From the NCBI RefSeq assembly GCF_932526225.1, contig NC_064040.1, forward strand, positions 8,832,865 through 8,892,864: DNA of 60,000 bases, read 5' to 3'. Below the pieces are notes generated by a model that saw only the letters and a program-made list of their open reading frames with translations, had not been told where the DNA came from and did not search any database. The stretch is from Nematostella vectensis (lineage: Eukaryota > Cnidaria > Anthozoa > Actiniaria > Edwardsiidae). The translations under genes and the position numbers were made by a program. Shown here piece after piece: positions 49,501 to 60,000 of the stretch (the first letter of the stretch is position 1; the number at the start of each line of letters is the position of its first letter).

Positions 49501-51228
49501 TCTTGAACATATTTTGCAGTGGATTTACCAAGAAAACTCAAAGATCAAAGTGGCATTTTTTCGGCTAGGCTTTGTCTTTCTTCAAATGACAGATTATTGA
49601 GTAAACCGCACCCCACAGAAAACTTGTGAAGTAGTCTGTTCTGGTACGAAAATACGTCCATGTCGTCGTTTGATCAAAAGTCTAAATGTACCAAGTCAAA
49701 TTTATCAATCTGCGGTGGCTTGACACATTCTTTGTCGTGCCAAATATTTTGCGTGTATTGTCTGCCAAATATTTACAAGTTAGTCGGGCCCTTCTTTGGT
49801 CAATGCATGAACAGAGGAATAGAAAATTCGGGCCCCACAGCTATAGTCTAATAATAAGAATTGGAGACTAGTACGAATGGGCCCCAATGAAACCATTGGG
49901 AGTATTAGAACTCGTCCACATTCGATACTTGAGGAATGAATTGAATGTTAAGGATTCTATAGAGCTCTTATATTCAGTGAAAATTGCTCTATCTTATGTG
50001 ATGTTGCATAAAACTGATTGAAGAAAATATGTGTCATTATCAAATTTAAGTTTAATGTCATCAGGTGTGATTCCAGTTTTACGCTTTAAGTTCCATTTGA
50101 CGATATACTCTTGACTCTTTCAGTATATTAAGCGGATGAACAAGAAAATAATAAAAATTCTTTGAGCTAACTTCCGTTTCTCCGTTTATGGCGGATTGTT
50201 AAGTTATTAGTTCGTGGCCCACGGGAAAAATGGCGCAACCCCTTTAAGCTCTTTGCAATTCAATTTGAACAAATATCACAGTCTATACGGTTCATCAAGC
50301 CGTGTGTTTTTCTCAAATGTAGTTAAAAGATAAAAACACGATTTTCCTCCTATTAAAAAATTGCATTTATACTATTTTGTCATGAATTATTCAGTTGATA
50401 GTCAATAAAACCTGCCCCATGATAGTGAACATGATTTTGTAATCTTGTGTTTGCATAGGAATAATCTAGCTATTAAAGCCCTTTAAACAAAACTAACATA
50501 TCATCTTCTTTTTTGCGAAGCACAAATCTATTGTGACAAAGACTAAATTGTTAATATTTTTAATAAGAAAATTTTTAATAGTCTTTTATTAAATTTTCCG
50601 ATCAAGAGTAATACAATGCTTTAAAGGAAAGAGAAAAACTTAACATTTAATTCAAGTGGTGTCGACACTTTCAGAGTTTGGCAAAAACGTCTTCACTGTC
50701 CTCTTGTAATACCTAGAAAGTGTAAAACCATTTCAACAGCTAATTTATTGCGGTTATCTAATGTTTGCCTTGAACTAGCTTTTAAAATGTAATTTAATCT
50801 CCTTTAAATAGATTTTTCTCCTCGAGTTTACCTGAACATATATTTTCCCAAGTATACAGGGCATATTCCAACTTCGGGAAAAATCAACCAGTAGATTTTA
50901 CTCAACTTAGGAATAATTTCAATATTTTCTCCGATAAGGGATGTCGAGAAAGGTTCTACAATAATAAAGTGAACTGTAAAATAAAAACAGAGATCATAAT
51001 TAACTTTATTCAAGTAAACAATAAAAATTCAATATTATAACAAGCTAGCTATGCCGCTAACAGTGATTACTAACGTCTTCTTTCTAGAATTCATAAACAT
51101 CGCAGCACGAACCTGCTCTGGATATCACGTGACATCCCCAATTCTGGTTAAAGAAACAGAAGAAAGTACTGAAATAGAGGGGCTCGCTCATCCAAGAAAT
51201 TATCCGAACAGAGTCCCCTATTGAGAGA
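46522..51228 (+). other. Intergenic region upstream of the polycystin-like gene
   Basis: AT-rich. A short phrase AAAGGAATCRCCGCTTCG (R = A or G) followed by TTCAATCA or CTCAATCA occurs twice, at 47882 and 48016. No gene supported. Confidence 0.5.
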
Positions 51229-51316
51229 ATGGACGCCGCCTGGTTTTTACTGCATCAAGCTCTTGTATTTTACGCTCTTTGTGACACGTTGCCTGTCCAA
51301 GTCCCAAACATTACAG
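51229..51316 (+). CDS. Polycystin-like exon 1 (signal peptide)
   Basis: ATG at 51229 in GAGAGAATGGAC. A hydrophobic N-terminus is followed by DTLPVQVPNIT; the exon ends in phase 1 before GTATTT. This start was chosen because it opens a signal peptide and splices in frame to the discoidin exon. An alternative upstream 5' UTR exon is possible. Confidence 0.78.
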
Positions 51317-54300
51317 GTATTTCTGTCTCTGTTTTAAACGTACAGCTTAAAAATGTAAGAAAGCTGACAATTATACCCGTGACTTTAGCTAAGAGTACCC
51401 TTTAACAACAAAACAAAACAAAAAACGAAAAAGTTGTCTTAAAATCAATCAGCTTAAAAAAATTAAGTTATCTTTCAGAGCAAAATAAAGTAATTCTTTA
51501 GATTTGTATGTGTATTTCACGCATTGGAAAAAAATTGCTTTGATCTTGGCGGTACAAAAAAGGCAAACCTACATAAAAATCATAAATATTTAATGATATT
51601 TTTGTAAACCCATGAAAACTTCGGAAGAATGAGAAAATCAATGCCTTAATACAAGACTTCACGCGGTGATTCTTATGTATATTCTATTTTCGAAAATTCA
51701 ATCGAAATATTGTCACAGCGACAACAGTTGCCGACATAAACATCCAAATCCCTCAAAAACAAACAGAGCTTTTCTAATGATCTCACATACCCATGGGAGA
51801 TATAATTTTAAGTGCTCTCAATTACAGCATGCTTTGATGAACCTATGTGGTCCCTAATCTTGAGAATATGCCCGGGTAATCAAAAAATATGTTTATTTAC
51901 CGTATTATACATACCAGCAAAGCCCTGGGTGTGTCGTGTGTCCTAAGGTAAAATTTCTGATTCCCCTATGAAGCGGTCCATAATCTTAAATACATTCCCG
52001 GCTAACTAGTGTATACGTTTATTCAATGAAACCTACTGCGGAAAGCTTCTGGGCGTGTCCGATGGTAAAAATACCTGATTCCCCTATGAGGCTTATGCGG
52101 TCCATAATCTTAGTACATTCCCAGCTAAATAGTGTTTATGTTTATTTAACTTAGCCTACTGCGGCGAGCCCCTAGGCGTGTCTGATGGTAGAATACCTGA
52201 TTCCTCTTTGACGGCGTACTCGGTATACAACCACGAATGGGATGTTTACGGTGCGCACCGGGCGAGATTGCATCAGACATCCTGGCCCCCCGGGTACCGG
52301 GCAGAAAATTCACCGACAAAAAACAAGTACAAATCCTGGTTGAAGATTGACCTTGGGGAGGAGTGGGTGATTACAGGGATAGCGACGCAGGGGTATGGGG
52401 ACAGTAGTGTGGAGGAATGGGTCACAATGTTCGAATTGATGTATGCTACTGAGGCGGACTTTGCTTCGACGAGAGCTATTGGGGGAAAAAACCGGGTGAG
52501 TCCAATAAGCAAATTGCACAAAGAAATCCCGTGATTTTTTGGGTGTCATAAACTCGCGCGCGCTTCGGCTTTTGGAGGCAAAATAACAACAGCACACTCC
52601 AAACTATTTATCCTTTAGAAACCAGCAAAATAACAACAGCACACTCCAAACCATTTATCCTTTAGAAACCAGCAAAATAACAACAGCACACTCCAAACCA
52701 TTTATCCTTTAGAAACCAGCAAAATAACAACAGCACACTCCAAACCATTTATCCTTTAGAAATCAGCAAAATAACAACAACACACTCCAAACCATTTATC
52801 CTTTAGAAACCAGCAAAATAACAACAGCACACTCCAAACCATTTATCCTTTAGAAACCAGCAAAATAACAACAGCACACTCCAAACCATTTATCCTTTAG
52901 AAACCCACAAAAATAACAACAGCACACTCCAAACCATTTATCCTTTAGAAATCAGCTGTCTGAAAAAGCTTATTTGCATTGGAATATTTTATTTTTACTC
53001 ATCTTTCTCTGGCGTGACGACCACCGCCATTACGGTGTTTATAATGGCGTGAGTTTGTCACCCAAATAGCCACGTTGTTTCTTAGTGAAAGTCGTCTATT
53101 GTTGATACGATGAATGAATCTGTTATCTATTCAACGGAAATGTTAACACAAGTAAACCGGTCAGTAGGCTTGAATGGGGAATAAGACATGTGAACCTACA
53201 ACTGCTTAGAACGGAAAATGTGGTGCTGCATTAAACAGCGATGATTGCCCAAAGTGTAAAATGGTTCCATGGTCGAGTTATTTGCTTGGAAAGTGAATAC
53301 GGTTACGTCAACATTGACCGGCAAAATGGGAAAAAGCTGCTCTCTCTGCAGTTTTGAATATTCTGTGGATTCTCACCGACGATTTCCATCAGCTAATTTA
53401 CATTCTGGCTTCAGTCATTCAAAATCCTTGAAGCGAATTGATTGGCCGGCACTTTCAAGTCACACCAACGGTTCGCAATGCGCTGACCAAAAAACTATAG
53501 CTATAAAGCTATAAAGCGGTTTTGCAGTTGAAAATTGTTGATGAAAGTTCGCAGATCGCAGTATTAACCCTATTCAGGCTGAGCTTTTTTAAGCTGTCTG
53601 TGACTCCGTATTTCATAAACCGCTCAGTCTATGACCATAGAACTTACAGACAATGATCTCCAGCATGCAAAGAATCGTCACGACCTATTTTGGGTGTGGT
53701 CGAATCAATTATGGCGTCACAATGACGCTTAAAGAGCCCCCCCCCCCCCCCCCCCATTCTGAATAGGGTTAACAGAAAAGGAAAACGTTTAACTAAAGCG
53801 AAACTTGGTCAAACAAGCAAGCTCAAGAAATTCAATCGCGAATCTTAGGTTTCAGTTAACTGGAATCAAAATTGTCAAAATCTTATAAATAACATTTTTA
53901 GAAGCAAAATCAGCTTTACGACTTTAAACAAATCGTTGGTTTGACTCTCGACCAAAATATTAAGTCGTTTTTTACATATTCGCTTCACGTAGATGGAAAA
54001 AACTGCTTTCTATTTATTCGACAGAATCAACAGATCAATCATCATTATACGGTACTGTCAAACTGTACTGTTAAACCGTAGTGATGTTATTACCCTTTTT
54101 AATACAGCTTTTTTGTCACCTTACACAATTCAAACACATCTTATAGATACCTATGTTTTAATACTTTTAAATTTTAACCTTATTTTTAAACTGTTTGTTT
54201 ATAATGAACATCTCGGCCTTTTTTTCGGGAGGAATTATATAAATATCGTAATACGTATCTACATGTTAACACTCCTTTTCCTAAAGAAACATGATTGAAA

Positions 54301-57300
54301 GAATTGTTTATCAAAATACAATTTTCACGTTTTTTTTTTCTTAAAAGATAATTAAAAAATGATTGCGTAAAAGAACTAGCGTTATAAAGTACAGTTTGTT
54401 TTAACCCTATAGTCACGTACCGGAAATCTAGAAATCTAGAAATAAAAATATCTCAAAAGCTAATAGTGTTTTAAGTTTGAACGTGATGGTCATCCGCCCT
54501 CGACATGCATTTTGAAGAAAACAAAAAATATTCAGAAATCAAAACACATAAAAGCCCCGAAAAAGTTATTTTCGGAAACGAACTTTGAGAAAAAATGTAA
54601 AAGATAAACGCATATGAAAATGGAATGAGCTCATTATCTAGGGAACACAGTCGGAATTGTGGATTGTGGTTTTCATTGACTGAACATTTATCTGATCTCA
54701 GAGAGCCATAATATACAAGTAATTTCCGAAAGAAACTGCTAATGTTATGTCTGATTAAAAAAAAAAGAATTATTTCATCTATATTTCGCTAATGTAATTT
54801 TTTTATTGCAAATTTTTAAATTCAATTCAAAGAAAGTTTTAAATACCTTATTATATTTCCCGTTTTTTATACTCCTAGAAATTCTACAATCCTATCAATA
54901 ACCCTCCCCCTATTCTTTTTCTTTAACCAACAACGAAAACGGTATGTTACGCTGCAATATAGGCGAAATTATAAGCCGACGCTGCGGTCTGTAACGGCTA
55001 AAATCGATCCTCCCCGTCCTCGATAGATTGTGAAACTAGAAGTTTGTTGTTTGAAGGGAAAACTGTTGGAATGTATCACACAGAGTCCATTTCACGTCTC
55101 GCTGTCTCGTTCTTGGTAGTTTCCATTGTTCTATGCCGTAACGTCGCCCACTACCTTGCAAGATAGCTTGTCTTACTTTAATTAAATGAGCCTGAAACTG
55201 CCCGTTGATTTAGAACAACCAATTTTCTAACCTGATTTGATGTCATCAAATGATAAAATATTTTTTAATAATTGACATTATTTGCGTTTCAGACGTTTGT
55301 TGGCAACAGTGACAGTAATACGGTGAAGTTTAACCCGATTCCTCTTCCTGCAATAGCGTCCTCCGTGACGCTACAACCACAGGCGTGGCACGGCAATATC
55401 GGGCTACGCGTAGAGCTCTACGGATGCAAGCCAGGTTAGAACCTTTCCAGAACAATAGAAAAACTACTAACAAGCTGTAGAATAACTAAGTGGTATATTT
55501 TTCAGGTTTCCGATTCACAGCTCGAGTTTTGTTGCTCAAATTTCCCTTCGTTGTGCCGTACCTCGATGTAAACAGCACACTCTATCAAGCGCTGGTTGCG
55601 GACATAAGAAAAGATGTAAGTAATGAAATATGTGTTGAATTACAGCCTTGTTTATTTGCGTTCCATTCCTTGGTCTGTTCAACTAAACAAACCTGTTCCT
55701 CCTTTTCGAGGGCATCATATAAGACCCCATCAAATCGAACCCTAACCCTCTACATAAATTACTTACCCTTGGGTCTAACATGACGCGCTTGCCCGCTCCC
55801 TCGTTTCAAGAAAACCCTTTCATACCCACAGTTGTTTTAACCCAAAATATTGGATGGCCTTCCATCCATCTGCGGCAATTATAGAGGACAATATAACGTC
55901 AATGTTATTGTCATTTTTTCACAGATAGAGTTCATGCTTCGAAACGCTCCTGGCTTCTTATTGGCTGAAGTGAAGAGGCTAAGGTAGATAGACACGATTC
56001 ATATTGAAGATTTTTTTTTCGATATAACTGACGATTTCTGAGCTCCGACACCACGTGGTCTAGCCGAGGACATAGAAGGTGCCTCAGGCAGCCGCAATAG
56101 AAAAGTCTGACGAACACCGAACACAGCTTAGAAACAGTAATCGCTGTTTATGATAACTTTGGTATACACATTTGTTTTTCAGACCAAAAAATGAAAAAGA
56201 GGTTCAATTTTTACAAACAGAAGCAGAGATTGAAATACAATGCATAGAGAATACAGCGGAGTACATCAAGGAGAAACTCAAGTCAGAGATCGAGAAGGAG
56301 GGGAAGGGAGATACAGGTCTTCTTGATCCGGCATACGTCAAGTTTAGCCGCCCTGGTAAGTTATTGATAACATTGGTGAGAGCTGTCGTAGTTAAAGCTG
56401 ATTGGATATACAGATAACTGGATGAGAGCTCTTATGATTTTTGTTACAGAAGCTATGATATAGATTTCAGGGATAAAAGACAAAGACAAAGGCAGTTAAA
56501 ATTGCATTACGCATTAGGGTGTGATAGAGTTTCTACCCCCCTTCCATCTTAGAAAAGAAAAGTACGGCATGATTGAATTCCTAACTGGATATTTATGTGA
56601 AAATTGACCTGTCTTGTTTTCTTTGGTTATCTAGAAAACAAGGACGACTGTAGAATTCCGGAAATCAAGGTTCACCTCGGAAAAACACTGAATAATGTTA
56701 AGACTATATTCACCATTGACGCTTATAATATCACTGCTGATGTGAGTAGCAAGTGCAAAACTCAGATGACATTGGAATGGAAAGTGTACCCAGTGTTTAC
56801 GTCACAAAGGATTCTTGCTTACCCCATCTTTTTATCGAATGAGAAGAGTCTCATCATAAAACCGCACAAGTTACCTCCTTCACTACTATATGTACGGTAT
56901 ACGGAAGAAACTCACCTAGCCTACGACTACGGATTGATACGAATCGCACTACCTCGACTTGTGGCCGATATCACTGGAGCCAGCAGAATCACAAAGGGTA
57001 ATGGCACTATTATCATCGATGGGTCTAAATCGTATGATCCTGATCCCACAGAAAAGGGGATGTTAAAATTCACTTGGTACTGCAAACAAAGAGAAGAGTC
57101 ATTCAAGCAACATATGATATTAAGGAATGAAATAGAAATATTCACACCTCGATACTGGACTATACTTCCTGTGGATAGCCCTTTCGGGAGGCCGTACAGA
57201 GAGCGGGGGTGTTTTGGTTGGGGTCCGGGTCGTCTGTCTTCGGAATCTTCCCAGCTGAAAGTGGACGTGAATCGCATGAAGTCCAAGCGAAGTTACGTCT

Positions 57301-59790
57301 TTAGACTAGTGATAACTAAGGGGAAAAGACAGACTTCCATCGAGCATGAATTACAGCTGGACCCCGCAGTTAATTTCACTGTGAGGTATGTTACCAGTAA
57401 TTATTTCTAGTCTCAACAGAAATATAACACTGATACATTAAAAAATAAGCGTACTTCGATAAAAATATCTTTTTATACTTGCGTTTATAAATGTGTAAAA
57501 AATAGCCATTTCGTTTTCTTTCTTACAACAAACTATCGCTATTACCTTTGAGATTTGATTAACAATATCAAGACGTTCCCAGGATTGGCTGATTGGGGTT
57601 GCGCAGTCATGGGTATCATATGGAAAAAGCTTAGTATTGGAAGATTTCTTAATAAGAAATGGCCCACTTTTTGGCCGCCAAGGGGGGTGCGTGCGCACCT
57701 CCCTGTGTACGAGCCTGAATACTTGATTGGGGTTCTATCACCTGTTGGTAATGATGCTTTTTGTGACTAGTTTATCAATAATCTGAAGCATAATATAACA
57801 AAATTTTAAGGAAAACTTTTGTTCTTTTCACAGATGCTTAAAAAACTGCGCCGTAGGAAGTAAACTCAGTCAAACCAAGCGAATCTCCTTAACATCCACC
57901 TGCACGGGAATAAACTGTGCCTTCACGACTAAACATCGATGGGTCATGTTTAAAGAGACGCAAAACCGTAGACACGAAATGATCTGGCAAAAAGTCAAGG
58001 GATTCAGTCCCAGAATGCTAAACAAACAACAGAATGATGCTATCATCATAGACAGATTGTCTGACTTTCAGGAGTTTAGTGTGCGGAACCAGCGTCTGAA
58101 AATACGAGCAATAGCTCAACTGAGCGTGAATGGGTACGACATTGAAGAGGAGAGTGACGTCACTTTTATACGCAACTCCCCGCCTTATCACCCTAGAGGC
58201 GACAAGGGCTGCAGGATAACACCGGAAGAAGGGAAAGCTCTGTCCAAGAAGTTTACAATTGAGTGCAAAGGCTGGGAAGACGAGGATGGTGTGGCGAAGT
58301 ACGAGTACCGATACCAGAGAGCTAATAGTGTGGTTATTATAGCATATGGTGAGATGAACAGAACAGAGACTAGGCTGCCCCTTGGGGATATCTCAGAGGA
58401 GTTCTGGATTCCGATAGAAGTGAGAGTCTTCGATACCATGGAGGATTTTACCAGCGTTAAGCTGGGGGCAAAGGTAAGCACAGTGGTTAAACGGACGCAC
58501 TTTTTCAAATCCCAAGATATTGAACACTATTTAATGCCTCTATAAATAGACTTCTTCCGATATAAAGTGTATTTTACCATGTGTAAATCAGGTGCGTACC
58601 CAGGATTGACTGAGGAGGGGTGCGCAGTCATAGGTACCATATGGAAAAAGCATAGTATTTAATGATTCCTTAAATAGAGTGCGCGCAAATCGTCCGCGCA
58701 CCCCTCCTCCCTGTGTAAGCGCCTGTAATTCCAGAAAGTTCCATACGTGTGTCATGTTCCGTAACGTGACAATGTCGTTGACGTGTTGTATTGCGTGTTC
58801 GACGTGCTATCTCCTGATTTGTCGTACCAATCCGTTTCTAGTGACGTGCTTTGTCGTTTCGTGTCGTGCCGAGTTAGCTCTCGTGACAATCCACGTGTTC
58901 GTATCGTGTTGAACTTCGTGACGTATTATTTCGTGTCGTGATGTTGCTTGGAGCACCGTGTCTTTATATCATTTTTTAAAAAGAATCATAGAATAACACG
59001 TAGTCAGGTTACGCATAAAGTACTATAATCAAACCCTTTTTTATAAAAACGTCTAATTTTCAGTTGAGACTGGAACGTTCTTATCTTTGGGACATTTAAT
59101 GGTTGAATATATTCTTAACGATGTTGTTAAATTTTTGTGTATATAACGATACAATACCCAATAAATTACAGCGCCATAGCCAGGATTTTTAACAGGATGG
59201 GGCCCAAAAGGCCCTTTCAAGACACTTTCTCCTGTATTTTAGATATTGTCTCACACATTTACTATAGTTTTGGCTGCTAGAAGAGCGGGCCCAGGCCCCC
59301 TGGGCCACCCCAGGCTACGCCTCTGAGAGAATTACATTAATGATCAATAGCCGCAATAAAAATACTTTCACTATTAGCACTATAATTTGATTTTGCATTT
59401 TAGAACGCATGAGGACTTAAAAAAATAATTTTTATTCTGCTTTTTGAACCTCGGCATGTTCTTAGCATGTTCTTAAAATTTGGTGAAATCTCAAGCTGGA
59501 GGTTCTTATTAAAAAAAGAGTGTACACGCAAATATTCAGTTCAGCGGTTAATCTCCCTATCATTAGTTCTTGAGGTAAATATGAAATCATACTCTATTTA
59601 TCCCCAGGTTGGCTCTATACTGTACCAGGATGTATCAAAACAAATGCACGAGATTGCAGCGAAGCAGGACGACATCTTTTCTCAGTACTTGAACCAAAAC
59701 AAAAGTAAACACGCCGCCGAGATGGCCATAGCTCTCCTGTCCCTTATAGACAAGTCAGGCGAGGGAACGAAAAACAAGGACTCTACCAAG
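51229..59790 (+). CDS. Polycystin-1/REJ-type receptor with N-terminal discoidin and SEA-like domains, 3'-partial
   Basis: Nine exons (listed separately) join in frame for 829 residues; the gene continues past the window. In order: a signal peptide (MDAAWFLLHQALVFYALC, cleavage near residue 18-21); a discoidin-like F5/8C domain (about 31-190; SWLKIDLGEEWVITGIATQG, ending IGLRVELYGCKPG); a SEA-like alpha/beta segment (about 192-270; RVLLLKFPFVVPYLDVNSTL to AEIEIQC); then a Cys-containing REJ region (about 305-768; LVADITGASRITKGNGTIII with DGSKSYDPDP, and CRITPEEG...FTIECKGWEDEDG). REJ plus later GPS, PLAT and six TM segments is the PKD1/PKDREJ plan; those parts would lie downstream. Such proteins act as large ciliary or surface receptors coupled to TRPP channels. 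The discoidin head suggests binding to glycans or matrix (inference). The exact orthologue is not assignable. Confidence 0.85.
51850..52203 (+). repeat. Triplicated acceptor plus exon 2 start in polycystin-like intron 1
   Basis: A ~125-bp unit (GGTCCATAATCTT, then GTACATTCCC, then TTTATTTA, then CTACTGCGGCGAGCCCCTAG-like exon start, then ACCTGATTCC) occurs three times. Only the last is open. The middle copy (near 52027-52085) still reads YCGKLLGVSDG before a stop; the first (near 51915-51968) is more decayed. Confidence 0.9.
52155..52495 (+). CDS. Polycystin-like exon 2 (discoidin domain, main part)
   Basis: Reads YCGEPLGVSDGRIPDSSLTA, then ASVY-type core residues, KSWLKIDLGEEWVITGIATQ and EEWVTMFELMYATEADF. 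The pattern of GVSDGRIPDSSLTAS/Y and W-x-x-x-D/V-DLGxxxxVxGIATQG is diagnostic for F5/8C domains. Phase 1 in, 0 out. Confidence 0.95.
52579..52950 (+). repeat. 46-bp minisatellite in polycystin-like intron 2 (8 copies)
   Basis: Unit AAATAACAACAGCACACTCC then AAACCATTTATCCTTTAGAA then ACCAGC, nearly homogeneous, beginning ~80 bp after the exon 2 donor. Confidence 0.96.
52951..55292 (+). other. Rest of polycystin-like intron 2
   Basis: No gene supported. A patch at 53010-53090 (CTGGCGTGACGACCACCGCC) shares phrases with 6590 and 38590. A C-run of ~18 lies near 53738-53755. The remainder is AT-rich. Confidence 0.5.
55293..55434 (+). CDS. Polycystin-like exon 3 (end of discoidin domain)
   Basis: TFVGNSDSNTVKFNPIPLPA then PQAWHGNIGLRVELYGCKPG, the canonical end of an F5/8C domain (I-x-LRxELxGC). 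Acceptor TTTCAG, donor GTTAGA (weaker than average), phase 1 out. Confidence 0.92.
55506..55615 (+). CDS. Polycystin-like exon 4 (SEA-like domain, first part)
   Basis: Reads FRFTARVLLLKFPFVVPYLD then VNSTLYQALVADIRKD. A beta strand followed by a Y-x-x-L-x-x-x-I helix is typical of SEA folds. Acceptor TTTTTCAG, donor GTAAGT. The next intron is only 309 bp. Confidence 0.85.
55925..55983 (+). CDS. Polycystin-like exon 5 (SEA-like domain, second part)
   Basis: IEFMLRNAPGFLLAEVKRL, then an Arg split across the splice. Acceptor TTCACAG, donor GTAGAT. Small, but frame-consistent on both sides. Confidence 0.82.
56183..56355 (+). CDS. Polycystin-like exon 6 (SEA-like end, coiled linker)
   Basis: PKNEKEVQFLQTEAEIEIQC then a charged helix KEKLKSEIEKEGKGDTGLLD. 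Phase 2 in, 1 out, donor GTAAGT. Confidence 0.88.
56635..57385 (+). CDS. Polycystin-like exon 7 (REJ region, first part)
   Basis: 250 codons. Contains LVADITGASRITKGNGTIII and DGSKSYDPDPTEKGMLKFTW, the REJ/PKD-fold motif (V..I.GG.R....G..I.LDGS.SYDPD), plus many Cys and N-glycosylation sequons (NIT, NGT, NFT). Phase 1 in, 2 out, donor GTATGT. Confidence 0.94.
57571..57717 (+). mobile_element. MITE family A, copy 4 (polycystin-like intron 7)
   Basis: Contains CCCAGGATTGGCTGATTGGG, ATGGGTATCATATGGAAAAA, AATAAGAAATGGCCCACTTT and GGGGGGTGCGTGCGCACCTC, ending TGTGTACGAGCCTG. It is the best-preserved body of the family here. Confidence 0.88.
57834..58473 (+). CDS. Polycystin-like exon 8 (REJ region, second part)
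   Basis: 214 codons. Includes SLTSTCTGINCAF and RHEMIWQKVKGFSPRML, then NSPPYHPRGDKGCRITPEEG and KKFTIECKGWEDEDGVAKYE, the conserved REJ segment (G.C...P..G.AL...F...C.GW.DED.P..Y.). Phase 2 in, 0 out, donor GTAAGC. Confidence 0.95.
58589..58725 (+). mobile_element. MITE family A, copy 5 (polycystin-like intron 8)
   Basis: CAGGTGCGTACCCAGGATTG ... CATAGGTACCATATGGAAAA ... CCCTGTGTAAGCGCCTG. The ends are inverted repeats (CAGGYGCGTAC / GTAAGCGCCTG). Confidence 0.88.
58726..59607 (+). other. Rest of polycystin-like intron 8
   Basis: 58738-58930 holds irregular GTGACGTG/TTTCGTGTCGTG-like repeats. The family B element is at 59169-59324 (separate entry). The rest is AT-rich up to the CCCCAG acceptor. 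Confidence 0.6.
59169..59324 (+). mobile_element. MITE family B element
   Basis: Starts CAGCGCCATAGCCAGGATTT and ends CCAGGCTACGCCTCTG, an imperfect terminal inverted repeat (CAGAGGCGTAGCCTGG). The interior has GGGGCCCAAAAGGCCC and GGGCCCAGGCCCCCTGGGCC. A related fragment lies at 30450. Confidence 0.7.
59608..59790 (+). CDS. Polycystin-like exon 9 (after REJ)
   Basis: 61 codons: VGSILYQDVSKQMHEIAAKQ then HAAEMAIALLSLIDKSGEG, a helical region similar to the segment following REJ in polycystin-like proteins. Phase 0 in and out, donor GTAAGA. Confidence 0.88.
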
Positions 59791-60000
59791 GTAAGACAGG
59801 AGCTTCTTAGTAAGAGACAGGAGCTTCTTAGTAAGAGACACGAGCTTCTTAGTAAGAGACAGGAGCTTCTTAGTAAGAGACAGGAGGTTCTTAGTATGAG
59901 ACAGGCGCTTCTTAGTAAGAGACACGAGCTTCTTAGTAAGAGACAGGAGGTTCTTAGTATGAGACAGGCGCTTCTTAGTAAGAGACACGAGCTTCTTAGT
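59791..60000 (+). repeat. 21-bp minisatellite starting at the exon 9 donor, runs off window
   Basis: Units of GTAAGAGACAGGAGCTTCTT plus A, about ten copies, with CACGAG, AGGAGG and GTATGAG variants. The first unit is the real donor, shortened by two bases (GTAAGACAGG). Every unit keeps GTAAGA or GTATGA. Confidence 0.96.

Noticed and set aside
59755-59988. Minus-strand ORF with SLTKKLLSLTKK repeats (looks like an amphipathic peptide)
   Set aside because: Translation of the 21-bp donor-seeded minisatellite; antisense to a real exon and intron.

Overview
This window is from an animal nuclear genome. Two spliced genes on the plus strand have GT-AG introns, and their exons join in frame throughout. 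Between and inside them lie AT-rich spacers, minisatellites and short foldback transposons. The gene content (an ABCC-type multidrug transporter and a REJ-domain polycystin-1-like protein) and the compact exons fit an early-branching metazoan. An anthozoan cnidarian, such as a sea anemone, is my best guess, but this is inference because nothing in the sequence names the species.

Layout. (1) Positions 1-25487, plus strand: the last 22 exons of an ABC transporter of subfamily C, closest in my reading to ABCC4/MRP4. Spliced in silico they give 1284 residues plus a stop. They cover part of TMD1, NBD1, TMD2, NBD2 and an unusual acidic, repeat-rich C-terminal tail. The 5' end lies outside the window. 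(2) Positions 19641-20051, minus strand, inside the 8.6-kb last intron of the ABC gene: an intact 136-codon single-exon ORF. It carries two consecutive full matches to the BH3 consensus and a hydrophobic C-terminal tail. I read it as a probable undescribed tandem-BH3, tail-anchored apoptosis regulator. (3) Positions 25488-51228: about 26 kb of mainly non-coding, AT-rich spacer with a 58-bp minisatellite, MITE copies and tandem duplications. A GC-rich, NRF1-motif-bearing promoter candidate near 28.9 kb may serve weakly supported exons on both sides. (4) Positions 51229-60000, plus strand: the first nine exons (829 residues so far) of a secreted or membrane protein with a signal peptide, a discoidin-like (F5/8C) domain, a SEA-like domain and a long REJ region. 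This is a polycystin-1/PKDREJ-type receptor whose 3' part (expected GPS, PLAT and channel-like TM region) lies beyond the window.

The most unusual structural theme is that many intronic tandem repeats begin exactly at an exon-intron junction and copy it. Intron 13 of the ABC gene holds several ~110-bp copies of the last ~40 bp of exon 13 plus its GTGAGT donor. Intron 15 does the same with a ~41-bp unit. Intron 1 of the polycystin-like gene holds two decayed copies of its acceptor and exon-2 start. The array running off the window end is made of units that each start with a donor-like GTAAGA. These look like snapshots of splice-site duplication and could feed alternative splicing or intron remodelling. 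Other notable items are a ~2-kb C-rich, G-poor minisatellite in intron 16, an intronic array of about fifteen CACGTG palindromes, and a dispersed ~150-bp MITE family with at least five copies here.
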